From assembly GCA_963773055.1 (NCBI GenBank), contig CAVYZL010000003.1, forward strand, positions 620,001 to 684,000: 64,000 bases of DNA, given 5' to 3'. This document shows, piece after piece, positions 8,816-18,046 of the stretch. The stretch's first letter is position 1, and each line of letters opens with the position of its first letter. The position numbers were made by a program, and so were the translations under genes. The notes below the pieces were generated by a model. The model made no database searches. It was not told the origin of the DNA and saw nothing but the letters and a program-made list of their open reading frames with translations. The DNA comes from PALSA-612 sp963773055 (GTDB lineage Bacteria > Actinomycetota > Thermoleophilia > Gaiellales > Gaiellaceae).

Positions 8816-9922
8816 ATGCCCGACTCTCCGCTGGACAGGGTTACGGCGCTCGGGCAGAGCGTGTGGATCGACTTTCTCTCCCGCGAGTTGCTCGAGGGCG
8901 GCGAGCTCGAGCGGATGATGCGCGAGGACGCGATCCGCGGCGTCACCTCGAATCCGACCATCTTCCAGAAGGCGATGGCCGAGGGCTCGCGCTACGACGC
9001 GCAGCTCGAGCAGCTTTCCGGTTCGAGCGAGGACACGGCCGAGATCTTCTACGCGCTCGCGTCGCAGGACGTCGGCAACGCCTGCGACCTGATGCGCTCG
9101 GTGTGGGACGGCGGCCGTGGGCTCGCCGGCTACGTGTCGATCGAGGTCGACCCGACGATCGCCGCGGACACCGACGCCACGACGCAGCAGGCGCTCGAGC
9201 TCCACGCGTCGATCGAGAAGCCGAACCTCTACGTCAAGATCCCGGCGACGAAGGCGGGCCTGCCGGCGATCGAGGACATGATCGCGGCTGGCCACTCGAT
9301 CAACGTCACGCTCATCTTCTCGCTCGAACGTCACCGCGAGGTGATGGAGGCGTACATCCGCGGGCTCGAGCGGCTCCTCGAGGCTGGCGGCAACCTCGAG
9401 GCGGTGAGCTCCGTCGCGAGCTACTTCGTCTCCCGCGTCGACACCGAGGCAGACAAGCGGCTCGACGAGATCGGCGGCCACGACACGCTGAAGGGAAAGC
9501 TCGCGGTGGCGAACGCGAAGCTCGCCTACCGCAACTGGCAGGAGACGTTCTCGGGCTCGCGCTGGCAAGCGCTCGAGGAGGCCGGCGCGTCCAAGCAGTG
9601 GTGCCTCTGGGCCTCGACCTCGACGAAGAACCCGGCGTACTCCGACGTCCTCTATGTCGAGACGCTGATCGGGCCGGACACGGTGAACACGATGCCCGAG
9701 GAGACGATCCTTGCCTTCCAGGACCACGGGCGCGCGGCGGTGACCCTCACTGAGGGCGTCGACGAGGCGGACGCGGTCTTCCGCGCGCTTGCCGACGCGG
9801 GCGTCGACTACGACGACGTCACGGACACGCTCGAGCGCGAGGGGGTCGAGAAGTTCTCGGACTCGTTCGCCGAGGCGCTCGACGGGATTCGCGCGAAGCA
9901 AGGAGAGCTCGCCTCTGCGTGA
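8816..9922 (+). CDS. tal: Transaldolase
   Basis: 368 residues, the length of the actinobacterial/cyanobacterial transaldolase class. The opening GQSVWIDFLSRELL and RGVTSNPTIFQKA match the family, and the Schiff-base lysine is in LYVKIPATKAG, with SINVTLIFSL after it. It transfers dihydroxyacetone units in the non-oxidative pentose-phosphate pathway. It starts at ATG 8816 and overlaps the phosphoglucose isomerase reading frame by eight bases. In several bacteria these two enzymes are one fused polypeptide. Confidence 0.95.
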   Translation: MPDSPLDRVTALGQSVWIDFLSRELLEGGELERMMREDAIRGVTSNPTIFQKAMAEGSRYDAQLEQLSGSSEDTAEIFYALASQDVGNACDLMRSVWDGGRGLAGYVSIEVDPTIAADTDATTQQALELHASIEKPNLYVKIPATKAGLPAIEDMIAAGHSINVTLIFSLERHREVMEAYIRGLERLLEAGGNLEAVSSVASYFVSRVDTEADKRLDEIGGHDTLKGKLAVANAKLAYRNWQETFSGSRWQALEEAGASKQWCLWASTSTKNPAYSDVLYVETLIGPDTVNTMPEETILAFQDHGRAAVTLTEGVDEADAVFRALADAGVDYDDVTDTLEREGVEKFSDSFAEALDGIRAKQGELASA

Positions 9923-11254
9923 GCTCGACCCCGCGGATGTCTTAGAGCGGATCTGGGAGCGCGACCCGACCGTCTGGACGGGGCGCGACGAGGCGCACTG
10001 GCTCGGCTGGCTCGACGAGCCGCTGCGGATGCGCCAGCGGCTCCCCGAGCTCGAGGCGCTCGGCGAGGGTCGTAAGTTCTCCCGGGTCGTCGTCTGCGGC
10101 ATGGGAGGCTCGAGCCTCGCGCCGCTCGTCCTCGGCGGCCTCTACGGGTCGCCGCTCGAGGTGCTCGACACGACGCATCCTGCGGCTGTCCGGCGGCTCG
10201 AGCTCGACGACGCACTGTTCGTCGTCTCGTCGAAGTCGGGCTCGACAGTCGAGACCCGCTGCCATTTCGACTATCTCTGGGAGCGGGTCGACCGGAGCGC
10301 TGACCGCTTCCTCGTCGTCACCGACCCCGGCTCGCAGCTTCAGCAGCTGGCGGCCGAGCGCGGCGTGCAGGTGGTCACGGGCGAGCCGACGATCGGCGGT
10401 CGCTACTCCGCGCTGTCGCCGTTCGGGCTTGTCCCGGCGGCGCTCGCAGGGATTGATGTCGGGCGGCTCCTCGAGCGGGCGGAGGAGATGCACGACGCGT
10501 GCCGCGTGGAGGACGCGAACCCTGGGCTCGAGCTCGGTCTTTCGCTGGGCTCGGGCTGGGAGGCCGGTCGCGACAAGATCGTCTTCGACCAGGCGGGCGG
10601 CTTCGGGCTCTGGCTCGAGCAGCTGATCGCCGAGTCGACGGGCAAGGAGGGGAAAGGGCTCGTGCCTGCACCGGGCGAGTCGGGTGACGGCGCCGACCGC
10701 AACGAGGTCGCGATCGAGCTCGACGAGCCCGCCGACCTCGGCGCCGAGTTCTTCCGCTTCGAGCTCGCCGTCGCGGTGGCGGGCGCCGTGCTCGACATCA
10801 ACCCCTTCGACCAACCCGACGTCGAGGACGCGAAGGAGCGAACCCGCGCTGTCCTTTCTGGACCTGGCTCGGGGACAGTCCCCGTGACGGGACTGTCACC
10901 GGAGCTCTTCGACACGGTGCCGCAAGGCGACTACATCGCCATCCAGGCCTTCATCGACCCGGAACGCGAAGCCGAGCTCGGGCCGCTGATCACGCGCGCG
11001 AGAGAGACGGGCTGCGTCGTCACCGTCGGGCTCGGGCCCCGCTTCCTCCATTCGACCGGCCAGCTGCACAAGGGCGGGCCGCCGACCGGCGTCTTCGTCC
11101 AGGTGGTCGACGACCCGGGAGCAGAGGTGGCGATCCCGGCGCGCAAGTTCGGCTTCCGCCGCCTCATCGAGGCGCAGGCTGCGGGAGACTACGCGGCGTT
11201 GGCAAACCGTGGACGACGCGTCGTGCGGACGACGCTCGAGGAGGTAGCAGCGGG

Positions 11255-11258
<4 letters not shown>
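9915..11258 (+). CDS. pgi: Glucose-6-phosphate isomerase, CTG start or split fusion
   Basis: About 447 residues of the SIS-domain isomerase type paired with transaldolase. VVVCGMGGSSLAP and SSKSGSTVET are the phosphosugar-binding loops; QLHKGGPPTGVF carries the late active-site histidine. There is no ATG, GTG or TTG between the conserved N-terminus and the overlap with tal; CTG at 9915 lies nine bases after AGGAG and gives the same 8-base overlap seen at ctaC/ctaD. The other possibility is one Tal-Pgi polypeptide joined by a +1 shift at the tal stop. Residues around 10860-10897 are encoded by an inserted palindromic repeat. Confidence 0.85.
10860..10897. repeat. Palindromic dispersed repeat inside pgi (copy A)
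   Basis: GGACCTG followed by GGGGACAGTCCCC (10871-10883), then a matching GGGACTGTC so that GACAGTCCC (10874-10882) and GGGACTGTC (10889-10897) form a 9-bp hairpin with a 6-base loop. The first 29 bases match, in reverse orientation, the repeat at 34793-34821 at about 23-24 positions. It is in frame and codes for a low-complexity SGPGSGTVPVTG insert in the isomerase. Confidence 0.65.
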
Positions 11259-12154
<896 letters not shown>

Positions 12155-12190
12155 CGTGACGCGCGCCGGCGTCGGCGCCGTATAGGAGAC

Positions 12191-12694
12191 GTGTACGTGG
12201 CGGAGACGACCTTCGCGACCGTTGCCGAGCGAGAGCTCGACGGCATCTATGCCTACCTCGTCTACCTCACGGGAGACCCGGTGATAGCCGACGACTTGAC
12301 CGCCGAGACGTTCGAGCGCGCGCTTCGCCGTTGGAAGCGCTTCGATCCACGGCGGGGCACGGCGAAGACGTGGCTCTGCCAGCTCGCCCGCTCGACGGCG
12401 CTGGACCACTTCCGCTCCGAGTCGAGACGCCGGAAGCGGGAGGAGACGTACGCCGCGACCGAGCCGCCGGCCGCTCAGAACGATCTGTGGCACGGGTTGT
12501 CACCGGCGCTCGAAACGGCCGTTCGCGGCCTGTCCGTCGGCGAGCGGGAGGTGATCGCGCTGCGCGTGATCCTCGAGCTCGACGGCGAGACGGCAGCGCG
12601 CGTGCTCGGTATCAGCGTCACGGCGTGCTCGACGCGGTTGAGCCGCGCGCTCGGAAAGCTCCAAGAGAAAGTGAGGGACGATGTCTTCGCATGA
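12191..12694 (+). CDS. ECF-type RNA polymerase sigma factor
   Basis: 167 residues with the two ECF domains: region 2 (about 15-80, LTGDPVIADDLTAETFERALRR and WLCQLARSTALDHFR) and region 4 (about 110-165, LSVGEREVIALRVILELDGETAARVLGIS), a helix-turn-helix for the -35 element. The GTG start has AGGAG eight bases upstream. It overlaps by 14 bases a gene for a membrane protein whose N-terminus is cytosolic, the usual place for an anti-sigma factor or a co-regulated partner. Confidence 0.9.
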   Translation: MYVAETTFATVAERELDGIYAYLVYLTGDPVIADDLTAETFERALRRWKRFDPRRGTAKTWLCQLARSTALDHFRSESRRRKREETYAATEPPAAQNDLWHGLSPALETAVRGLSVGEREVIALRVILELDGETAARVLGISVTACSTRLSRALGKLQEKVRDDVFA

Positions 12695-13670
12695 CGTGAA
12701 CGCGATCGATGGGGAGTTCGCAGGGCTCGTTGCGGAGCTCCGAGCGACGGTGCCGGCGGCACCGCCCGAGCTGCGCCTGCGAGTCCGCGAGCTCGCCGAG
12801 CGGCCCCAGGTATCGAGGCGGCCCCAGATCTCGCGCCGGCGGCCCATGCGCCGGCCTCGCCTAGCGTGGGCGCTCGCGCCACTGGGAGCGGCTGCGGTCG
12901 CCGCGGGGATCGTCGTGGCGGTCGGCAGCAACCCGTCGTCACACTCGACCGCCGTGCCCCAGCCGTCGGTGGCCGGCCTCGACCGCACGGCCAAGGCGCC
13001 GGAAACGCTCTCCTCCGCGGCGGGCAAGGCGGCGATTGCGCCTGGGAAGCGTGCCCAGCTGTACGAGGCGCAGCTGACGCTTCGGGTGGACGATCTGTCC
13101 GCGAAGACGCAGTCCGCGCTGCGCCAGACGCGCCGCCTCGGCGGCTACGTACGCTCGGTCGACTACGGAAGCGGCGCCGAGGCCGGGACGGCGGACCTCG
13201 CCGTGCGCGTCCCGATCCAGCGCGTGCAGCAGGCGATCGTCAGCTTCTCGGGGCTCGGCAAGATCCTCGATCAGCACGTCTCCGTGCGGGACGTGCAGAC
13301 GAGAGTTGACCGTCGCTTCGCGCGGATCACCGAGCTGCGGGCGGAGATTCCGGCGCTTGCGGGTGACGAGCGCGAGCGCGCCGAGGCCGAGCTGGCACGC
13401 CTCGAGCAAGCGCAGGCGCGTGACCGCCAGCGCACGAGCTTCGCGACCGTCTCGCTCCATCTCCGGACGAAGGAGGCATCGCCCGTCGTCCCGGCGGCGC
13501 CGACGCGCATGGAGCGAGCGTTCGACCGTGCGGCAGACGTCGTCTCGGCCGAGCTGGCCGCGTTCGTCTACGTCCTGCTCGTGGCCGGGCCGTTCCTACT
13601 ACTGGGCGCGGCGCTCGTGGCCGCCGGCCGCGTACTCAGGCGTCGCAGCGACGCGAGGCTGATGGCTTAG
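12681..13670 (+). CDS. DUF4349-type membrane protein, possible sigma partner
   Basis: 329 residues: a 55-residue basic cytosolic start, a membrane helix (about 58-78), a large outside region and a C-terminal membrane helix (about 285-310) followed by a short basic tail. The outer region has YEAQLTLRVDDL, LGGYVRSVDYGSG, AVRVPIQRVQQAI and a coiled coil of about 50 residues, the DUF4349 pattern. Because it overlaps the ECF sigma gene it may transmit an envelope signal or act as anti-sigma factor, but no ZAS zinc motif is visible in the N-terminus. Confidence 0.75.
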   Translation: MSSHDVNAIDGEFAGLVAELRATVPAAPPELRLRVRELAERPQVSRRPQISRRRPMRRPRLAWALAPLGAAAVAAGIVVAVGSNPSSHSTAVPQPSVAGLDRTAKAPETLSSAAGKAAIAPGKRAQLYEAQLTLRVDDLSAKTQSALRQTRRLGGYVRSVDYGSGAEAGTADLAVRVPIQRVQQAIVSFSGLGKILDQHVSVRDVQTRVDRRFARITELRAEIPALAGDERERAEAELARLEQAQARDRQRTSFATVSLHLRTKEASPVVPAAPTRMERAFDRAADVVSAELAAFVYVLLVAGPFLLLGAALVAAGRVLRRRSDARLMA

Positions 13671-13780
13671 CCATAGACAACGGCGACCGCGATGATGGCC
13701 GTGATCGCGAGCAGCGCGAGGAAGAAGCCGAACAGCCACAACCCGAGAATCAGGTTCTTGCGCTCGAGCTCCGGATCCAT
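13667..13780 (-). CDS. 37-residue single-span membrane protein
   Basis: Begins MDPELERKNLILGLWLF and then is nearly all hydrophobic, so it is a single-helix inner-membrane protein with an acidic cytosolic start. It lies 16 bases downstream of ctaB on the same strand, at the end of the cytochrome oxidase operon. Small one-helix subunits are common in heme-copper oxidases, so an accessory oxidase role is possible, but this is inference from position. Confidence 0.6.
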   Translation of the reverse strand: MDPELERKNLILGLWLFGFFLALLAITAIIAVAVVYG

Positions 13781-13796
13781 CAGCTGACCACCCCCA

Positions 13797-14987
13797 TCAG
13801 CTGACCACCGGGTCGATCGCGACCGCGACGAAGAGCAGCGCGAGGTAGAGCAGCGAGTAGTGGAAGAGCGTCGCCGCGTGTGCGGGCGTCGTCCGGCGGC
13901 GGAGCAGCACCGCGAGCGCGAGGAAGACTCCGCCGAGCACGAGGGCGGAGGTGAGGTAGACGGGCCCGAACCAGCCGGCCGCGAACGGGACGATCGTGAA
14001 CGCCACGAGGACGACGGAGTAGAGGACGATCTGCCGCGTCGTCTCGCGGTCACCGCGTACAACGGGCAGCATCGGGATCCCGGCCGCCGCGTAGTCCCGC
14101 TTGATCAGCAGCGCGAGGGCCCAGAAGTGGGGCGGCGTCCAGAGGAAGACGATCAAGAAGAGCGCAATCGCGGGCAGTGCTAGTGAGCCGGTCGCGGCCG
14201 CCCAGCCGACAAGCGGCGGGACCGCTCCGGCGGCGCCGCCGATGACGATGTTCTGCGGCGTCGAGCGCTTGAGCCAGCCCGTGTAGACGAGGACGTAGAA
14301 GAGGTTGCCGACGAGCGCGAGGGTCGCCGTCAGGACGTTGACACCCGCGGCGAGGATCGTGAACGAGAACGCCGACAGCGCCAGACCGAACTCGAGCGCG
14401 TGCGTCGCCGAGATCCGGTCGGCGGCCACCGGCCGCGCCCGTGTGCGCTTCCCCATCAAGCGGTCGATATCGCGGTCGAGCACGTGGTTGAGGGCGCTCG
14501 CGCCGCCGCACGCCAGCGCGAGGCCGACCATCGTCGAGACGGTGATCTCCCATGACGGCAGGCCGCCTGCACCGGCGACGAGGCCGCAGAAGCCCGTCAG
14601 GAGAAGCAGCGACATGATCCGCGGCTTCGTCAGTGTCAGGTAGTCGCCGATCTGGCCGAACGGTTCGCGCGCTTCCCGGTGGACGAGCACGGCAAGGACG
14701 AGCGTCGCCGCGAAGGCGGCGGCCGCGAGCGCGAGGTGGATTCCAGGCGCAGTGACGAGCGCCGCCACCCCGAACAGGCCGAGGGCGATGAGGGCGGCGG
14801 GCAGCAGTTCCCGGTGCCGGAGCCACGCTGCGACGGCGACCGCACAGAGCGGCGGCAGCGCAAGCGCGGCCAGCACGTCGTGCGTCGTCCCGAGCCCCGC
14901 CGCGCCCGAGACGACCGCGAGCAGCACGGCTGCCGAGGCGGCGAGGGCCGTCAGCCGGAGCCAGCCGCTCGTACTTCTAGGAACCAC
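13797..14987 (-). CDS. ctaB: Heme O synthase with an N-terminal four-helix extension
   Basis: 396 residues; usual CtaB is about 280-300. The prenyltransferase part begins near residue 115 with GDYLTLTKPRIM and has the Asp-rich motif NHVLDRDIDRLMGKRTRARP and a second KRDYAAAGIPMLP motif, which bind farnesyl diphosphate via Mg. It farnesylates protoheme IX to heme O for the oxidase. The extra 110 residues hold about four membrane helices with one histidine in GLGTTHDVLAAL; they could be a reduced CtaA-like half, as CtaA-CtaB fusions are known. It overlaps ctaD by 11 bases. Confidence 0.9.
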   Translation of the reverse strand: MVPRSTSGWLRLTALAASAAVLLAVVSGAAGLGTTHDVLAALALPPLCAVAVAAWLRHRELLPAALIALGLFGVAALVTAPGIHLALAAAAFAATLVLAVLVHREAREPFGQIGDYLTLTKPRIMSLLLLTGFCGLVAGAGGLPSWEITVSTMVGLALACGGASALNHVLDRDIDRLMGKRTRARPVAADRISATHALEFGLALSAFSFTILAAGVNVLTATLALVGNLFYVLVYTGWLKRSTPQNIVIGGAAGAVPPLVGWAAATGSLALPAIALFLIVFLWTPPHFWALALLIKRDYAAAGIPMLPVVRGDRETTRQIVLYSVVLVAFTIVPFAAGWFGPVYLTSALVLGGVFLALAVLLRRRTTPAHAATLFHYSLLYLALLFVAVAIDPVVS

Positions 14988-16614
14988 GCTTCTCCTGAAG
15001 CCGCATGCGCAGGTCGCGCAGCGGGCGCGGGCTCGAGACGTAGGGGAGCGGCGCGTCCCAGTTCCACGGCGGCGGCGGCGACGCGGCGAACCACTCGAGC
15101 GTGTCGCCGACCCACGGGTCGTTGCCGACGCGCGCGTAGCGCCGCGACCGGAGGGCGTTGAACGCGAACACGAGCATCCCGACCGCCATCACGAACGCGC
15201 CGATCGTCGAGATCCGGTTGTAGATCGCCCACGATCCGCCCTCGGAGTACGTGTAGATGCGTCGCGGCATGCCCATCAGGCCGAGGAAGTGCTGCGGCAT
15301 GAACGTGAGGTTGAAGCCCGCGAACATGAGCCAGAAGTGCCACTTGCCGAGCCGCTCGTCGAGTTGGCGGCCGAACATCTTCGGCCACCAGTAGTACACG
15401 CCGCCGAAGATCGCGAACACCGCGCCTCCGAACAGCGTGTAGTGGAAGTGCGCGACGACGAAGTACGTGTCGTGCACCTGCCAGTCGACGGGGTACGCCG
15501 CGACGAAGATGCCCGTCAGCCCACCGATGATGAAGAGCGAGATGAAGCCGAGGACGAACAGCATCGGCGTGTCGAACGAGATGTTCCCGCGCCAGAGCGT
15601 GGCGAGCCAGTTGAAGATCTTGATGCCCGTCGGCACCGCGACGAGCATCGACGCGATCATGAAGTAGCTGTTCAGACCGGTGCTGTAACCGACGGTAAAC
15701 AGGTGGTGCGCCCACACGAGCATCCCGACGAACGCGATCCCGAGGCTCGAGAACGCGATCGCCGCGTAGCCGAAGATCGGCTTGCGTGCGAACACGGGAA
15801 TGATCTCCGAGACCATTCCCATCGCGGGCAGGATCATCACGTAGACCTCGGGGTGGCCGAAGAACCAGAAGACGTTCTGCCACAGGAGCGCGTTCCCGCC
15901 CTCGTCCGGGATGAAGAAGTGCGTTCCCACCTTGCGGTCGAGAAGGAGCAGCGTCAGCCCGCCGGAGAGGGCGGGCAGGATCACGAGCAGCAGGAGGGAG
16001 TAGGTGAAGATCGACCAGATGAAGAGCGGCATGCGCATGAACGTCATGCCGGCGGTGCGCATGTTGAGGATCGTGACGAGGAAGTTGATGACGCCGGCGA
16101 GAGACGCGAGCGTCAACAGGTGGAGCGACAGGATCCAGAGGTCGACGCCGTTTCCCGGGCTGTACTGGTTCTCGGACAGCGGTGGATAGGCCGTCCACCC
16201 GGCGGACGACGGGCCGCCCTTCGCGAAGAAGCTCCCGTAGAGGACGAGCCCTCCGAGCAGGAAGAGCCAGTACGAGAGAGCGTTGAGTCGCGGGAACGCC
16301 ATGTCCCGCGCGCCGATCATCAGTGGCACGAGGTAGTTCCCGAAGCCGGCGAGGATCGGGACGACGACGAGGAAGACCATCGCCGTGCCGTGCACCGTGA
16401 ACAGCTGGTTGTAGGTCTTGCCGGTGACGACGTGCTGGTTCGGCGCCGCCAGCTGCGTGCGCATGATCAGGGACAGGAGCCCGGCGATGAAGAAGAAGAC
16501 GAGGCTTGTACCGATGTAGAGGATCCCGATCCGCTTGTGGTCGGTCGTCGTCAGCCAGCTGATGATGCCGCCGCGCTTCCAGTCAAGGGTCGGGGCGGCC
16601 TGCTCGCTAGCCAT
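14977..16614 (-). CDS. ctaD: Cytochrome c oxidase subunit I (A-type)
   Basis: 545 residues, twelve membrane helices. All heme-copper ligands are visible: TVHGTAMVF (low-spin heme a), FFGHPEVYVMILP (CuB His plus cross-linked Tyr and the channel Glu), WAHHLFTVG (two CuB His) and VAHFHYTLFGG (heme a3 and heme a). The GHPEV glutamate marks an A1-type proton channel. Its ATG overlaps the ctaC stop by eight bases. It reduces oxygen to water while pumping protons. Subunit III (ctaE) is not in the window. Confidence 0.96.
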   Translation of the reverse strand: MASEQAAPTLDWKRGGIISWLTTTDHKRIGILYIGTSLVFFFIAGLLSLIMRTQLAAPNQHVVTGKTYNQLFTVHGTAMVFLVVVPILAGFGNYLVPLMIGARDMAFPRLNALSYWLFLLGGLVLYGSFFAKGGPSSAGWTAYPPLSENQYSPGNGVDLWILSLHLLTLASLAGVINFLVTILNMRTAGMTFMRMPLFIWSIFTYSLLLLVILPALSGGLTLLLLDRKVGTHFFIPDEGGNALLWQNVFWFFGHPEVYVMILPAMGMVSEIIPVFARKPIFGYAAIAFSSLGIAFVGMLVWAHHLFTVGYSTGLNSYFMIASMLVAVPTGIKIFNWLATLWRGNISFDTPMLFVLGFISLFIIGGLTGIFVAAYPVDWQVHDTYFVVAHFHYTLFGGAVFAIFGGVYYWWPKMFGRQLDERLGKWHFWLMFAGFNLTFMPQHFLGLMGMPRRIYTYSEGGSWAIYNRISTIGAFVMAVGMLVFAFNALRSRRYARVGNDPWVGDTLEWFAASPPPPWNWDAPLPYVSSPRPLRDLRMRLQEKRGS

Positions 16615-17575
16615 TCGCGCCCCCACTCGTCGCGTTTGAGCCGATCGCCGAGTTGAGGTAGCGGATGGTCGCGTCGATCTGGGCCTCGCTCCACGTCGCC
16701 CCGACCGCCGGCATCTGCTTACCACCGTTCCGGATCAGCTCCTTCGTGACGTCGTCGAACGTCCGTCCAGCGATCGGCGGCGCCTCGTCGGTGCCCTGGC
16801 CCTGCATGCCGTGGCACTTGGCGCAGACACCCTCGAAGGTCTCCTTGCCGACCGTGCGGCTGCCCTGTGCGTGTGTCGCGAGGAATCGCCGGTACTCCGG
16901 CTTCGAGACGGCGTCCACGGAGGAGAGCATGAGCGCGTGCTGCGTGCCGCAGAGCTCGGCGCACCGGCCGGTGAACAGGCCGGGACGGTTGGCCTCGAAC
17001 CACGTGTGGTTCGTCCGGCCGGGGATGGCGTCGATCTTGCCGCCGAGCGCGGGGATCCACCAGCTGTGGATCACGTCGTAGGCGACGACCTCGAGGTTCA
17101 CGACCTCGTGCGCCGGGACGACCATGTTGTCGACTGCCACTTGGCCGCCCGGATACCGGAAGAGCCAGTAGTACTGATGGCCCTCGACCGTGACCGACTT
17201 GGTCGTTCCCGCATTCGCGCTCGGCGTATTGTCGATCTGCGGCAGCTTGACGAACACGAACGCGACGATCGCGGCGAGGATCAGGACGGGGATGACCGTC
17301 CAGACGATCTCGAGGTTCGTGTGCCCCCGGACCTGGGGGCCGTCGGCCATGCGGTCACGCTTTCCCCGCCGGTACTTGAAGAGGAAGAGGACGAGTGTCC
17401 CCTCGACGAGGATGAAGATGACGCCCGTGATGGCGAGGATCAAGAGGTAGGCGTCGCGGATTCCCTCGGCATTGTCGGAGGCGGGCGAGACAGGAGTCAG
17501 CCCGCCGTTGGCCGCGAGCGCCGGAGCAGCGACGAGAAGCGCTCCGAGCGCAACGGCAAAGGCGAGGAAGCGCAC
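16607..17575 (-). CDS. ctaC: Cytochrome c oxidase subunit II fused to cytochrome c (caa3 type)
   Basis: 322 residues: signal peptide (MRFLAFAVALGALL...), two membrane helices, a cupredoxin domain with the CuA motif GRCAELCGTQHALM, and a C-terminal mono-heme cytochrome c domain with CAKCHG and a likely Met ligand in KQMPAVG. The fusion defines a caa3-type oxidase that takes electrons directly into its own heme c. GTG 17575 is preferred over the upstream GTG at 17605 because TAGAAT lies seven bases before it and the protein then begins exactly at a signal peptide. Confidence 0.93.
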   Translation of the reverse strand: MRFLAFAVALGALLVAAPALAANGGLTPVSPASDNAEGIRDAYLLILAITGVIFILVEGTLVLFLFKYRRGKRDRMADGPQVRGHTNLEIVWTVIPVLILAAIVAFVFVKLPQIDNTPSANAGTTKSVTVEGHQYYWLFRYPGGQVAVDNMVVPAHEVVNLEVVAYDVIHSWWIPALGGKIDAIPGRTNHTWFEANRPGLFTGRCAELCGTQHALMLSSVDAVSKPEYRRFLATHAQGSRTVGKETFEGVCAKCHGMQGQGTDEAPPIAGRTFDDVTKELIRNGGKQMPAVGATWSEAQIDATIRYLNSAIGSNATSGGANG

Positions 17576-17582
17576 GGCTCGG

Positions 17583-17588
17583 ATTCTA
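17583..17588 (-). promoter_or_regulatory. -10 element of the ctaCDB operon
   Basis: TAGAAT on the minus strand, seven bases before GTG 17575. With the usual 6-7 bases from -10 to the transcript start, the mRNA would begin at the start codon. This decides between two possible GTG starts of ctaC. Confidence 0.55.
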
Positions 17589-17722
17589 GGTGGTCGCCGC
17601 GGCACGTGCGCGTCTTCGGAAACGCGCGAGAACGCGACGCGTTCGCAGGTTTACGACATGCGGACGTGTCGTGGTGGCCACCGTGACCCGAGCGGGCGCG
17701 GGTGTCGGGCATGCTTCCGCCC

Positions 17723-18007
17723 ATGGTCGATCGCTCGCGCGTGACGCTCCCCCCGGCCGTCGGCGCCTCGTACGAGGTGTACGTGAACGGCGTCCGGCAG
17801 GAGGAGGGCGTCGACTTCGTCCGCATCGGACCTGACCTCGTCTTCCCGCGTTCGCTGAAGAAGGAAGGACGGCTCGGTACGTGGCGCTGGCTGTCGCTCT
17901 TTCTCGGGGTCCACGGCACGTATCGCCAGAACGACTCGGTCGACGTCGTCTTCGAGGCGAACGGCCGACGCGTCGTCGCGACAGGTCTCGAGATCTTCGG
18001 CGACTAA
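17723..18007 (+). CDS. Small conserved-looking protein of unknown function
   Basis: 94 residues from the ATG at 17723; an ATG seven codons earlier is also in frame. The sequence alternates short strands (SYEVYVNGVRQEEGVDFVRIGPDLVF, DSVDVVFEANGRRVVATGLEIFG) and looks like one small beta-sandwich domain with a basic, aromatic middle (LGTWRWLSLFLG). No signal peptide. Codon use and GC at third positions fit its neighbours, so it is likely real. I do not recognise the family. Confidence 0.65.
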   Translation: MVDRSRVTLPPAVGASYEVYVNGVRQEEGVDFVRIGPDLVFPRSLKKEGRLGTWRWLSLFLGVHGTYRQNDSVDVVFEANGRRVVATGLEIFGD

Positions 18008-18046
18008 ATCGGCTCGGCGGTGTAGGCCCCACTACGATCCGTCTCG

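Noticed and set aside
17603..17605. GTG 17605 as ctaC start
   Set aside because: It would add ten basic residues before a clear signal peptide; GTG 17575 has a -10 hexamer at the leaderless distance.
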